From positions 1 to 38,843 of the forward strand of contig CAZGGU010000006.1 of assembly GCA_964525395.1 (NCBI GenBank): 38,843 nt of DNA. Direction: 5' to 3'. A program made the translations under genes and the position numbers. The notes beneath the pieces were generated by a model that made no database searches, was not told where the DNA came from, and saw only the letters and a list, made by a program, of their open reading frames with translations. The stretch is from 2-01-FULL-39-10-A sp964525395 (GTDB lineage Bacteria; Patescibacteriota; Microgenomatia; Levybacterales; UBA12049). This document shows, piece by piece, positions 1 to 9,171 of the stretch (position 1 is the stretch's first letter; every line of letters starts with the position of its first letter).

Positions 1-1
1 A

Positions 2-29
2 TTGACAAATTATGTTGATCTGGTAAACT
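2..29 (+). promoter_or_regulatory. sigma70-type promoter of the pyr cluster
   Basis: TTGACA at 2-7 and TAAACT at 24-29 with a 16-base spacer. The predicted start near 36 leaves a leader of about 43 bases before pyrB. The left edge of the window prevents judging whether an upstream gene also reads in. Confidence 0.6.
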
Positions 30-36
30 AAACTCT

Positions 37-78
37 CAGAGCTTATCAGCCAGTTCGGCAGAGAACCTCTGATTTTTT
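37..78 (+). promoter_or_regulatory. possible attenuator hairpin fused to the pyrB start
   Basis: CAGAG (59-63) and CTCTG (67-71) form a short hairpin followed by A and six Ts (73-78), and the ATG of pyrB comes directly after. A second CAGAG at 37-41 could pair with the same CTCTG, so two folds compete. This resembles a weak intrinsic terminator in a pyrimidine leader. The stem is only 5 bp, so the assignment is tentative. No Shine-Dalgarno is seen. Confidence 0.35.
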
Positions 79-1047
79 ATGGCCCAAAGGGCAGATGCCA
101 ATACCATAAATCAAAAATTTAAAGGCAAAGACATTTTGTCTTTAGATCAATTCTCCCCAAAAGATATTTCTCTCCTCTTTAAAAAAACAGACAGGATGAA
201 AATCATAGCTAAAAATGCAAAACCATCTGATCTTCTAAAAGGAAAAATAGTTTCACTTATTTTCTACGAACCCTCTTCTAGAACTTTTAACTCACATGCT
301 GCAGCTGTCAAACAACTCGGTGGCTCTACTATTGAGGTACTAGATCCCCAACATTTTTCCTCCGTAAGTAAGGGAGAAACCCTTGAGGACACGATTCGTG
401 TTTTTGAAGCTTACTCTGACATGATAATTATACGTCATCCAGTAGTAGGGACTGCAAAAAAATCAGCTGATGCTGCTGAATTCGTTCCTATAATCAATGC
501 AGGAGATGGAATAGGGGAACACCCAACACAAGCTTTACTTGATCTCTATACAATTCATGAGAGATTTGGGAAACTAAATAATTTGACGGGCGTCATGGCA
601 GGGGACATGCTTAATGGTCGCACGGTCCATTCACTCTTACGTGGACTTTCCAAATACAGAGGCAATAAAATTTATTTACTCTCTCCAAAAGAATTAAAAT
701 TACCTTTAGATTTAGTGGATCAGTTAAAAGAAAAAATCGAAATGATTGAAATCTCCTCGGAAAAAGATTTACCAACTGATGCACATTTCTGGTATTGGAC
801 TAGAGTGCAAAAAGAAAGATTTAAGAGTTTGAAAGACTATGAAAAAGTAAAAAATACTTTTATTCTCAACAACAAACTAATTACAAAAAAAGCAAATAAA
901 AAAACTATTTTTATGCATCCGCTTCCAAGGGTGGGAGAGATTCTAGAAGAAGTAGACCTAAATCCCAACGCTCTCTATTTAAAAAATGAAACAAGAAATG
1001 GGATGTACGTAAGGATGGCATTAATAGCTCTAGTACTTGGGAAGTAG
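79..1047 (+). CDS. pyrB: aspartate carbamoyltransferase catalytic chain
   Basis: Condenses carbamoyl phosphate and aspartate to N-carbamoylaspartate in the cytosol, the committed step of pyrimidine synthesis. The 322 residues match the usual catalytic-chain length. Visible motifs: the carbamoyl-phosphate loop SSRT at 66-69, the SKGET loop around 97-101, HPTQ at 148-151, GRTVHSL near 180, the aspartate-binding RVQ at 242-244 and HPLPR at 280-284. The sequence around AGDGIGEHPTQALLD and RVQKERF reads like the ATCase domain of animal CAD. The ATG at 79 is the only sensible start because the next Met lies past conserved sequence. carA and carB follow; no pyrI regulatory chain is in the window. 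Identification is very secure. Confidence 0.96.
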   Translation: MAQRADANTINQKFKGKDILSLDQFSPKDISLLFKKTDRMKIIAKNAKPSDLLKGKIVSLIFYEPSSRTFNSHAAAVKQLGGSTIEVLDPQHFSSVSKGETLEDTIRVFEAYSDMIIIRHPVVGTAKKSADAAEFVPIINAGDGIGEHPTQALLDLYTIHERFGKLNNLTGVMAGDMLNGRTVHSLLRGLSKYRGNKIYLLSPKELKLPLDLVDQLKEKIEMIEISSEKDLPTDAHFWYWTRVQKERFKSLKDYEKVKNTFILNNKLITKKANKKTIFMHPLPRVGEILEEVDLNPNALYLKNETRNGMYVRMALIALVLGK

Positions 1048-1052
1048 CAATA

Positions 1053-1081
1053 TTAACCAGTTAACTCGTTAACGCGTTAAC
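1053..1081 (+). repeat. 8-bp-period TTAAC repeat between pyrB and carA
   Basis: TTAAC occurs at 1053, 1061, 1069 and 1077, always 8 bases apart. The last three are full GTTAAC palindromes (1060, 1068, 1076), so 1068-1081 is itself a perfect 14-bp palindrome. It fills most of the 48-base gap between pyrB and carA. It could be an operator array or simple slippage; nothing in the sequence decides. Confidence 0.6.
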
Positions 1082-1095
1082 AAATTAATAACCCT

Positions 1096-2136
1096 ATGAA
1101 TAAATTAATTTTAGAAAACGGAAAAGTATTTGAAGGCAAAAGCTTTGGTGCAGATATATCCAAAGCAGGAGAACTCGTTTTCTCCACTGGTATGATGGGA
1201 TATCCTGAATCTCTTACTGATCCTTCGTACAAAGGACAGATTTTGGTACTCACTTACCCTTTGGTGGGAAATTATGGAATACCTGATAAATATCTTTGGG
1301 AGTCTGGAAATATTCAAATATCTGGTTTAATTGTTTCAGATTATATTGATACTCCAAATCATTTTGAAAGTAAGCAAACTCTCTCTAGCTGGTTAAAATC
1401 TGAAAATATTCCAGCACTTGAGATAAAAGATACAAGACTACTTACGCAATTAATCCGCGACAACGGTTCTCTCCTCGGAAAAATAGAGAACGGAAAAAAA
1501 ATAAATTTTTATGATCCTAATAAAGAAAATTTGGTAGAAGTGGTGTCAACTAAAGAAGTAGTTAATCAAATAAAAAACAAAAAATACAAAAACATAATGC
1601 TTATCGACTGTGGCGCTAAACGAAATATTGAAAGAGCATTACTGGAAAGAGATATAAATTTAATAACAGTCCCTTGGGATTTTGATTTAACAATAAACCA
1701 ATTGGATTTTCAAATAGATGGAGTAGTAATTTCAAATGGACCAGGAAATCCCAAATTTGCTAAAAAAACAATCGAAAATGTTAAAAAATTACTTGATTTG
1801 GATATTCCAATTTTAGGAATTTGTTTGGGAAATCAAATCCTCACACTTGCTGCAGGAGGAGACACTAGCAAGCTTAAATACGGTCATAGATCGCAAAACC
1901 AACCTTGTATTCTTGTGGGTTCAGATCGTTGTTATATTACTACCCAAAACCATGGCTTCCATGTAAGTCGCGTTCCAGAAGGATTCAGAACTTGGTTTAC
2001 AAATGCGAATGACGGCTCAATTGAAGGGATCATTCATAAAACCAAACCCGTAATGTCAGTACAATTTCACCCAGAAGCCACCCCCGGCCCACATGATTGT
2101 GAATGGATTTTTGACTTTTTTATTAATAAATTATGA
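1096..2136 (+). CDS. carA: carbamoyl-phosphate synthase small (glutaminase) subunit
   Basis: Hydrolyses glutamine and channels ammonia to CarB for carbamoyl phosphate synthesis. The N-terminal small-subunit domain (about 1-150, with STGMMGYPESLTDPSY) is followed by a class I glutamine amidotransferase domain (about 165-346). The nucleophile is C243 in GICLGNQ and the catalytic pair H325 and E327 sits in QFHPEATPGP. The stretch KYGHR..NQPC and NHGF at about 262-289 closely resembles the corresponding part of animal CAD. Length 346 is slightly short for the family but complete. It overlaps carB by 4 bases (ATGA), which indicates translational coupling. No clear Shine-Dalgarno precedes the ATG. 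Confidence 0.96.
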   Translation: MNKLILENGKVFEGKSFGADISKAGELVFSTGMMGYPESLTDPSYKGQILVLTYPLVGNYGIPDKYLWESGNIQISGLIVSDYIDTPNHFESKQTLSSWLKSENIPALEIKDTRLLTQLIRDNGSLLGKIENGKKINFYDPNKENLVEVVSTKEVVNQIKNKKYKNIMLIDCGAKRNIERALLERDINLITVPWDFDLTINQLDFQIDGVVISNGPGNPKFAKKTIENVKKLLDLDIPILGICLGNQILTLAAGGDTSKLKYGHRSQNQPCILVGSDRCYITTQNHGFHVSRVPEGFRTWFTNANDGSIEGIIHKTKPVMSVQFHPEATPGPHDCEWIFDFFINKL

Positions 2137-5100
2137 AATTTAAAAAAATATTGATTTTAGGAAGTGGAGCACTGAAGATTGGAGAAGCAGGAGAATTTGA
2201 TTATTCTGGCTCTCAAGCCATTAAAGTTCTAAAAGAAGAGGGTATCAAATCTGTTTTGGTTAATCCAAATATCGCTACTATCCAAACTTCTAAATATTTA
2301 GCAGATAAAGTCTATTTTTTACCAGTTAATCCATTCTTCGTCGAAGAAATAATCAAAAAAGAAAAACCGGATGGAATCATGCTTTCATTTGGCGGCCAAA
2401 CGGCTCTTAATTGTGGACTAGCATTAAATAAATCAGGTGTTCTTAAAAAACATAATGTCGTAATCTTAGGAAGCCCTATCTCAGCAGTAGATATTTCTGA
2501 AGACAGAGCAAAATTTGCCAAGCATCTTAAAACTTTAGGAATTCCCACACCCATTAGTCAAAGCGCTACCAGCTTAGATCAAGCGAAAAAAATAGCTAAA
2601 GAAATCGGATATCCTGTCATGATTCGCGCAGGATTCGCATTAGGCGGTCAAGGTTCAGGAATTGCAGCAGATGAAAAAGAGTTAACCAAGATTTTAGAGA
2701 CAGCTTTTTCTTTCGTGAAACAAGCATTAATCGAAAAATATCTTCATCATTTTAAAGAAGTGGAATACGAGGTAGTGAGAGATAAATTTGATAACTGCAT
2801 TACTGTCTGCAACATGGAAAACATGGATCCATTAGGTATTCATACTGGGGAATCCATTGTTATTGCACCAAGTCAAACTTTAACTAACTATGAATATCAC
2901 GCACTAAGAAGTTCTGCTATTAAAATAGTCAGAAGTTTAGGGGTGATAGGAGAGTGCAACGTACAATTCGCACTTAGTCCTAATCCTAAAAATGGAAAAC
3001 TAGAATACTATGTCATTGAGATGAATGCCAGACTTTCACGCTCTTCTGCACTAGCGAGTAAAGCAACTGGCTATCCATTAGCATATGTGGCTGCCAAACT
3101 TGCCCTTGGATATAATCTTACTCAGTTAACCAATAAAGTTACTAAGGCTACACAATTCTGCTTCGAACCATCTCTAGACTATGTAACAGTGAAGATTCCT
3201 CGCTGGGATATAGAGAAATTTAAAAATGCAGACACGAAAATCGGTAGTAGCATGAAATCAGTCGGAGAAGTGATGGGAATTGGTAGAACTTTTGAAGAAG
3301 CATATCAAAAAGCAATACGCATGCTTGATTTAAATTTCGAAGGAGCAGTCAATGAATCTTCATCTGAGAAATTAACTCTTAAAGAAGTAAAAAGTTTTCT
3401 AACTAACCCGACACCGAATAGAATGTTTGCTCTCACCAAAGCAATCTACATGAACCAATCAATCAAGAGTATCTATAACCAAACAGGAATCGACCCATGG
3501 TTTCTATATCGCTTAGAAAATATTGTAAAAACAGAAAAAGAAATTAAGTCATCCAAGATTTTAAACAAAGAACTTATATTAAAAGCTAAACAAATTGGAA
3601 TTTCAGATAAGAGAATAGGGGAGCTTATGGGCAAACAAGGTCTTGAGATTAGAAAATTTAGACAAAAAAATAATATCAAACCTAGTGTGCTTCAAATTGA
3701 TACGCTCGCCGGTGAATTTCCAGCACAAACGAATTATCTTTATATGACTTATAACACATCTCATTCTGATGTTAAGCCCACTGCCAAAAACGGTGTAATA
3801 ATTCTGGGTTCTGGTCCATACAGAATTGGTTCTTCTGTAGAATTTGATTGGACATCGGTAGAAACTGTCAATGCGTTAAAAAGAATTGGCAAATCTACAA
3901 CTGTGATTAATTGTAATCCCGAAACTGTATCTACTGACTATGACGTTTCAGACAAATTATATTTTGAAGAACTTACCTTTGAACGCATTGCTGATATTTA
4001 TGACTTTGAAAATCCTGAAGGAATAGTAGTTTCAGTAGGTGGACAAACTCCTAATAATAGGGCAAGTGCACTTGAAAAATATGGAGCTAAAATCTTAGGA
4101 ACCAGGCCATCAAACATTGAAAGAGCGGAGGATAGATCTAAGTTTTCTGCACTTCTTGATACTTTAGGAGTTAGTCAGCCAGCATGGAATAAATTTAATA
4201 AAACTGCAGAAGCAATTATCTTTGCCGAAAAAGTTGGTTTTCCAGTTCTAATTCGCCCATCATTCGTTCTCTCTGGAAGCAATATGAAAGTAATTTATAC
4301 TAAAGAAGATCTTAAGGCATTTCTTAAAAAGATTTCGGTGATTTCCAAAGAATTTCCTGTTACGATTTCCAAGTTTATAATTGACGCCAAAGAAATTGAA
4401 ATTGATGGAGTTGCAGAAAAAGGAATAATTAAAGCTTTTGCTGTGTCAGAACATGTGGAAAATGCAGGGGTACACTCAGGAGACGCGTCAATAATTTTTC
4501 CTGCTCAAAAAATTTATATTGAGACTTTTAAAAAACTTCGTTTTATCGCAGAAAGTCTTGCAAAAAATTTAGAGATATCAGGTCCTTTTAATATTCAGTG
4601 CTTGGCCAAAGACAATGAGGTTTCTGTAATTGAAATAAATGTCAGAAGTTCTCGTACATTCCCTTTCATCTCGAAAGTCACCGGAGTTAATTTTATGGAA
4701 GAAACGGTCAAAGCATTCTATGGAAAATCAAATGGCGAGCGAAATATTGATCTGATGAAATTTAAATTTGTCGCAGTAAAAGCTGCACAATTTTCATTTG
4801 CACGCCTCACTGGAGCCGATCCTGTGCTAGATGTTGAGATGACATCTACTGGGGAAGTGGCATGCTTCGGAGACGATATAGAAGAAGCATTTCTTAAAGC
4901 AGAATTATCAGTAGGTGGAAAGATTCCTACGAAAGGGATATTTATAAGCCTTGGAGGTGAAGCAAATAAAGTTAATTTCCTAGATGCTATTCCTTTATTG
5001 GCTAAACTAAATCTTAAGATTTTTGCTACAGAAAAAACTGCTAAATTCTTAAATGAAAATGGTCTTAAGACTACCCCTTTATTCAAACTCCATGAAAATA

Positions 5101-5345
5101 AGTCTCCTAACGTACTCGCTATTTTTCAAAACGGAGATGTGGATTTGGCCATAAACATTACCGATCAATATCATAAAAAAGATGTTAATGATGATTATTT
5201 TATAAGGCGATCAGCGGTAGATCATAACATTCCGCTTTATACAAATCTTAAAAAGGCAGAATTATTCATCAAAGCGATTGGTACGAAAAAACTAAAAGAT
5301 CTACCCATTAAATCCTGGGATGAATACTCATCCCACCTCAAATAA
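2133..5345 (+). CDS. carB: carbamoyl-phosphate synthase large subunit
   Basis: Makes carbamoyl phosphate from bicarbonate, ammonia and two ATP, with CarA. At 1070 residues it is full length. The two homologous halves are obvious: each opens with a GSG..IG..EFD motif (GSGALKIGEAGEFDYSG near residue 10 and GSGPYRIGSSVEFDWTS near 558), and each contains an ATP-grasp domain. The C-terminal MGS-like allosteric domain starts around 935 (FISLGGEANK). The second-half wording (EFDWTSVET, NPETVSTDYD, ENPEGIVVSVGGQ) is of the CAD type rather than the enterobacterial type. It starts inside the carA stop codon overlap. With pyrB and carA it supplies carbamoylaspartate; dihydroorotase and later enzymes are not in the window. 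Confidence 0.97.
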   Translation: MKFKKILILGSGALKIGEAGEFDYSGSQAIKVLKEEGIKSVLVNPNIATIQTSKYLADKVYFLPVNPFFVEEIIKKEKPDGIMLSFGGQTALNCGLALNKSGVLKKHNVVILGSPISAVDISEDRAKFAKHLKTLGIPTPISQSATSLDQAKKIAKEIGYPVMIRAGFALGGQGSGIAADEKELTKILETAFSFVKQALIEKYLHHFKEVEYEVVRDKFDNCITVCNMENMDPLGIHTGESIVIAPSQTLTNYEYHALRSSAIKIVRSLGVIGECNVQFALSPNPKNGKLEYYVIEMNARLSRSSALASKATGYPLAYVAAKLALGYNLTQLTNKVTKATQFCFEPSLDYVTVKIPRWDIEKFKNADTKIGSSMKSVGEVMGIGRTFEEAYQKAIRMLDLNFEGAVNESSSEKLTLKEVKSFLTNPTPNRMFALTKAIYMNQSIKSIYNQTGIDPWFLYRLENIVKTEKEIKSSKILNKELILKAKQIGISDKRIGELMGKQGLEIRKFRQKNNIKPSVLQIDTLAGEFPAQTNYLYMTYNTSHSDVKPTAKNGVIILGSGPYRIGSSVEFDWTSVETVNALKRIGKSTTVINCNPETVSTDYDVSDKLYFEELTFERIADIYDFENPEGIVVSVGGQTPNNRASALEKYGAKILGTRPSNIERAEDRSKFSALLDTLGVSQPAWNKFNKTAEAIIFAEKVGFPVLIRPSFVLSGSNMKVIYTKEDLKAFLKKISVISKEFPVTISKFIIDAKEIEIDGVAEKGIIKAFAVSEHVENAGVHSGDASIIFPAQKIYIETFKKLRFIAESLAKNLEISGPFNIQCLAKDNEVSVIEINVRSSRTFPFISKVTGVNFMEETVKAFYGKSNGERNIDLMKFKFVAVKAAQFSFARLTGADPVLDVEMTSTGEVACFGDDIEEAFLKAELSVGGKIPTKGIFISLGGEANKVNFLDAIPLLAKLNLKIFATEKTAKFLNENGLKTTPLFKLHENKSPNVLAIFQNGDVDLAINITDQYHKKDVNDDYFIRRSAVDHNIPLYTNLKKAELFIKAIGTKKLKDLPIKSWDEYSSHLK

Positions 5346-5347
5346 TA

Positions 5348-5353
5348 TATAAT
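5348..5353 (+). promoter_or_regulatory. -10 box of rluB, leaderless start
   Basis: TATAAT ends 6 bases before the ATG at 5360, so transcription should begin at or within a base of the start codon. No convincing -35 is present. Confidence 0.5.
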
Positions 5354-5359
5354 TGGCTT

Positions 5360-6091
5360 ATGGAAAATAATACTATTCGGCTAGATAAGTTTTTATCCAA
5401 CAGTGGCTATGCATCGCGTAGAAGTATAAAGCAATTTCTCCGAGAAAATACAGTTACAGTTAACGGTGTACGCGCAAAGGAATCTGGACAAAGAATTAAT
5501 TTAGACAAAGACGATATCAGAATTAATAATAAAAAAATCAAGAGAGAAGGGTTTGTTTACTATCTATTAAATAAACCAAAAGGCGTAGTTTCCACATCAG
5601 CTGATGAATTTGATAGGAAAAATGTAGTAGATTTAATTGATACAGATGTAAGAGTTTATCCAGTAGGCAGACTTGATAAAGATACACATGGATTAATTTT
5701 ACTCACTAACGATGGGGAACTAACTCATAAGCTAACTCACCCAAAGTTTCATGTCCCAAAAACTTATTTGCTTAAAATTGAGGGAAGAGTAAGTGAGGGG
5801 AAATTAGAAAAACTCAGAAATGGAATAATTCTTTCTGATGGCCTAACTAGTCCTGCATTAGTTAAAGTCAAAAGAGAAACTGAACAAACTACAGAACTAG
5901 AAATGGAAATATATGAAGGTCGCTATCGACAAATTAGGAGAATGTGTGAAGCAATTCATTTACCTCTACTAGACCTTCAAAGAATAAAGTTTGGTCCGAT
6001 TAAAATTGATAAACTTAAACTTGAACATTACAGAGAATTAACAAAAAACGAAGTAGATTTACTTAGAGAATCCACTAATGGAGATCGATAA
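5360..6091 (+). CDS. rluB: RsuA/RluB/RluE-type pseudouridine synthase
   Basis: Isomerises a uridine in ribosomal RNA to pseudouridine. An S4 RNA-binding domain (about 5-60, RLDKFLSNSGYASRR) precedes the catalytic domain. The catalytic aspartate is D106 in the family signature GRLDKDTHGLILLTNDG, and the GRYRQIRRM motif follows near 190. Length 243 fits the RsuA/RluB/RluE branch. Whether the target is 23S (RluB, RluE) or 16S (RsuA) cannot be told from sequence alone, so the symbol is the most probable choice. Its -10 box suggests a leaderless transcript. It overlaps the next gene by 14 bases. Confidence 0.9.
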   Translation: MENNTIRLDKFLSNSGYASRRSIKQFLRENTVTVNGVRAKESGQRINLDKDDIRINNKKIKREGFVYYLLNKPKGVVSTSADEFDRKNVVDLIDTDVRVYPVGRLDKDTHGLILLTNDGELTHKLTHPKFHVPKTYLLKIEGRVSEGKLEKLRNGIILSDGLTSPALVKVKRETEQTTELEMEIYEGRYRQIRRMCEAIHLPLLDLQRIKFGPIKIDKLKLEHYRELTKNEVDLLRESTNGDR

Positions 6092-7631
6092 AAAATTAAC
6101 TAAATTTAAAACTTTTTTACATAAAGAAATTTATCTCAAAGATATATTCAAAAATAGCTTTAAATTTTTCTTATCAAACAAACTCTTCATATTAATCATA
6201 TTTTTATTTTTTTCTCTAAGAATATTTAATTTAAAAATTCTTCCCATCTTCACAGATGAAGCGCTGTATTTGAAATGGGCGAATATGGCAAATTTCGGTT
6301 ATCCCTATGAATCACTCTTTGATGGAAAACAACCTTTTTTAATTTGGATCTTCAGCTTTTCTGATAGATTCATCTCTGATCCTTTAATAGCTGGAAGAAT
6401 GGTAAGTGTACTTTTTGGATTTTTATCAGCTATCACACTTTATTTAATTTCAAATAAATTTTTCAATAAAAAAGTAGCGCTACTATCATTTTTCCTATAT
6501 ACGATTTCGCCTATATTTTTATTTTATGATCGAATGGCGCTAATGGAAAGCGCATTAACATTTATAGGATTATTTTCTGTATACTTATTTACTAAAAATT
6601 TACAAAGAATTAATTACCTATATTCAGTGGAATGTGGGGTAATTTTAGGTTTAGGTCTTTATATTAAGTCTAGTGCAATAATTTTTTTAGGAATTATTGG
6701 TATAATTTCAGTTTATTTAATTTGTTTTCAACCAAACAAAAAGCAATCAATCTTTAACCTATTAATAATTATATTTTTTACTATCTTTACTATTTTTCCT
6801 TTAGCACTGCAGCCTAGGTCTCTAGATATAATACGACTGAACTCAAGATATGCATTTAGTATTCCAGAACTATTAAATACTCCTTTGAGCGTGTGGGAAA
6901 ATAATTTTCAGATATTATCCAACACTCTTTTTTGGCAGACTTCAATTATTGGATTCATTTTTCTGTTGTTCTATTTATTTAAATTCAAAAAATTTACACT
7001 CGAAATTAAAATCTTAATTACCTGGTTTCTATTGGGCGCATTAAGCTTCATTTTGCTTTCAAAAGTTTCTATAACCAGGTATTTTGTCTACTTTATTCCC
7101 TTAATGTTTATTTTTATCTCTGATTTTTTGATTGAATTAAAAAATAAAAAAATATTTTCTTTATTATTGGTGCTTCTTGCACTTCCATTAATATATTTAA
7201 GCGTACTACAATTAAATTCTCCTCTTAAATATTTTTCTCAATATTTTCAAATCACAAAAATTTCTAATGAAAATTATGCTGGAATTCCATCTGGATATGG
7301 AGTAGAGAAGACAATAGATTATTTAAAATCTAAAGAAAATAATAATAAAAGAATTAACATCGTTACAAGAAACGCTTCCGGCAATCCAGAAGATGCAATC
7401 TATATTTATTTTACTAATAAAAAATTTACAAAATATTATGTAATAAATTCATGTAATGAAGCTAAAAACTTTCAAGAACATCCAACTTATTTTGTCGTAT
7501 CAAATTTAAATTATCCTGAATTTAAGAATTGTCTAAGTTTAGAAAAAAAGTTCTATAAACCTGATGGCAAAAATTATGTGGGAGTATATAGAATTATTAA
7601 CCCAAAAAATAATTCTTCTTCAATTAACTAA
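6078..7631 (+). CDS. PMT/ArnT-type polytopic membrane glycosyltransferase
   Basis: Predicted integral membrane GT-C glycosyltransferase using a lipid-linked sugar donor on the outer face of the membrane. The 517 residues contain many hydrophobic segments, beginning near residue 30. The first loop carries the acidic motif FTDEALYLKWA (about 58-68) followed by DGKQPFLIW, the classic signature of the PMT_2/ArnT family where the acidic pair is catalytic. A soluble extracytoplasmic tail follows about residue 400. It starts 14 bases inside rluB and is probably co-transcribed. The acceptor (protein, lipid or glycan) cannot be inferred. Confidence 0.85.
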   Translation: MEIDKKLTKFKTFLHKEIYLKDIFKNSFKFFLSNKLFILIIFLFFSLRIFNLKILPIFTDEALYLKWANMANFGYPYESLFDGKQPFLIWIFSFSDRFISDPLIAGRMVSVLFGFLSAITLYLISNKFFNKKVALLSFFLYTISPIFLFYDRMALMESALTFIGLFSVYLFTKNLQRINYLYSVECGVILGLGLYIKSSAIIFLGIIGIISVYLICFQPNKKQSIFNLLIIIFFTIFTIFPLALQPRSLDIIRLNSRYAFSIPELLNTPLSVWENNFQILSNTLFWQTSIIGFIFLLFYLFKFKKFTLEIKILITWFLLGALSFILLSKVSITRYFVYFIPLMFIFISDFLIELKNKKIFSLLLVLLALPLIYLSVLQLNSPLKYFSQYFQITKISNENYAGIPSGYGVEKTIDYLKSKENNNKRINIVTRNASGNPEDAIYIYFTNKKFTKYYVINSCNEAKNFQEHPTYFVVSNLNYPEFKNCLSLEKKFYKPDGKNYVGVYRIINPKNNSSSIN

Positions 7632-7640
7632 GAAAGATAT

Positions 7641-7646
7641 TATAAT
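7641..7646 (+). promoter_or_regulatory. -10 box of the MFS gene, leaderless start
   Basis: TATAAT is separated from the ATG at 7653 by exactly 6 bases, placing the transcription start at the start codon. No clear -35 box is seen. Confidence 0.5.
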
Positions 7647-7652
7647 AGATTA

Positions 7653-8900
7653 ATGTTAAGCCTTCTCAGAAAACCGACCAATATTCAAACGATTTATCTA
7701 TCTTTAGTCGCTGGAAATACTCTGGCCACTTCTTTTATCTGGGGAATTAATACAATCTTTCTGCTCTCAGCTGGACTATCCAATTTTGAAGCGTTTCTAG
7801 CAAATGCGTTCTATTCGGTGGGTTATGTCTTATTTGAGGTTCCAACTGGTGTAATTGCTGATACTTATGGAAGACGAATTTCTTATCTGCTTGGCGCATT
7901 AACGCTAGCCATTTCAACTCTTCTATATTTTTATATGTGGCATGTTCAGGGACCGTTCTGGGGATGGGCGCTGTCTTCTTTAGTCTTAGGTCTCGGATAT
8001 ACTTTCTTCTCAGGAGCAACTGAAGCATGGTTAGTAGATGCACTAAAAGCTACCAATTTTAAAGGAAGTTTAGATTCTGTTTTTGCGAAAGCACAAATAG
8101 TAGGTGGGGCTGCGATGTTAATGGGCGCTATATCTGGAGGAATAATTGCACAAGTAACTAATTTAGGAGTCCCATATATTCTTCGCACTTTTGTTCTCTT
8201 GATAAACTTTGCTATGGCATTTGTCCTTATGCAGGATCTTGGTTTTAAACCAAGCAGACCTAAAAATCCGATTAACGAAATGGGCAAGATTGTAAATAAA
8301 TCTTTTACTTATGGATATAAGAATCCACCTGTTAGATGGATAATGCTCTCAGCCCCTTTTGTAGTGGGGGTAAGCTTTTATATTTTTTACGCACTGCAGC
8401 CTTTCTTACTTGAACTCTGGGGAGACGACAAGGCATATGCTATTGCTGGAGCAATAGCAGCTCTCACCGGACTATCTCAAATGGCAGGAGGATTTTTCTC
8501 ACCAAAAATCAGAAAGCTATTTAAGCTTAGAACTAGTTATCTACTAGCTGGTACTTTCGCAACCGGTCTACTTTTAATTCTTGTTTCATTGGTCAGCAAC
8601 TTCTGGCTGGCTATTATCGTAGTATTTCTCTGGGGACTTTTATTCGCAGCTCTAGTTCCTATCAGACAGTCTTATCTGAACGGACTTATTCCTTCTGAGC
8701 AAAGAGCGACTGTTCTCTCATTTGACTCTCTCACTGGCTCAGCTGGTGCGATAGCGATCCAACCAGCGCTAGGAAAAATAGCAGATGTCCAAGGATACCC
8801 CGCATCTTATGCTGTTTCATCAATCTTCCAGTTCGCTGCTATACCATTTATCTATCTAGCAAGAAGACAAAAACCCAAATCAGATCCCATAAATGAGTAG
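7653..8900 (+). CDS. major facilitator superfamily transporter
   Basis: Predicted inner-membrane secondary transporter, 415 residues, about 12 hydrophobic segments. The MFS motif A is visible in the loop between helices 2 and 3 as GVIADTYGRR (about residues 67-76). The second half repeats the fold, with a related stretch near residues 315-345. This general pattern is common in drug or metabolite efflux carriers, but the substrate cannot be predicted. It lies 21 bases after the glycosyltransferase and has its own -10 box. Confidence 0.85.
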   Translation: MLSLLRKPTNIQTIYLSLVAGNTLATSFIWGINTIFLLSAGLSNFEAFLANAFYSVGYVLFEVPTGVIADTYGRRISYLLGALTLAISTLLYFYMWHVQGPFWGWALSSLVLGLGYTFFSGATEAWLVDALKATNFKGSLDSVFAKAQIVGGAAMLMGAISGGIIAQVTNLGVPYILRTFVLLINFAMAFVLMQDLGFKPSRPKNPINEMGKIVNKSFTYGYKNPPVRWIMLSAPFVVGVSFYIFYALQPFLLELWGDDKAYAIAGAIAALTGLSQMAGGFFSPKIRKLFKLRTSYLLAGTFATGLLLILVSLVSNFWLAIIVVFLWGLLFAALVPIRQSYLNGLIPSEQRATVLSFDSLTGSAGAIAIQPALGKIADVQGYPASYAVSSIFQFAAIPFIYLARRQKPKSDPINE

Positions 8901-8920
8901 TAATCTTATGTAAAGTTGAC

Positions 8921-8949
8921 TTGACATTTTTTAAAATATCTTTTATTCT
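8921..8949 (+). promoter_or_regulatory. consensus promoter of the xre-thioredoxin-dipZ operon
   Basis: TTGACA at 8921-8926, a 17-base spacer and TATTCT at 8944-8949. The predicted start near 8956 leaves about 9 bases before the ATG at 8965. AGGTG at 8956-8960 might serve as a very close Shine-Dalgarno. Confidence 0.75.
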
Positions 8950-8964
8950 AAAATCAGGTGGGAT

Positions 8965-9171
8965 ATGAATGAAGAAATTAAAAATTCCGTTTTGGATCTT
9001 AGACAAAATAAAAAAATTACACAAGAAGATCTAGCAAAACAGCTTGGAGTGACAAGACAAACAATAATTGCAATTGAAAAAGGTAACTATACTCCATCTG
9101 TTTTATTAGCTTTAAAAATTGCTCATTATTTTGATACAAAGGTAGAAAACATTTTCACTTATGAAAAATAA
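8965..9171 (+). CDS. small Xre-family transcriptional regulator
   Basis: A 68-residue protein that is almost entirely a helix-turn-helix of the Cro/CI type: KITQEDLAKQLGVTRQTIIAIEKGNYTPS at about 17-45. It resembles the tiny regulators (YozG type) that pair with a small membrane protein encoded next door. It overlaps the following membrane-protein gene by 11 bases. It probably autoregulates the four-gene operon behind the 8921 promoter; this is inference from position. Confidence 0.85.
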   Translation: MNEEIKNSVLDLRQNKKITQEDLAKQLGVTRQTIIAIEKGNYTPSVLLALKIAHYFDTKVENIFTYEK

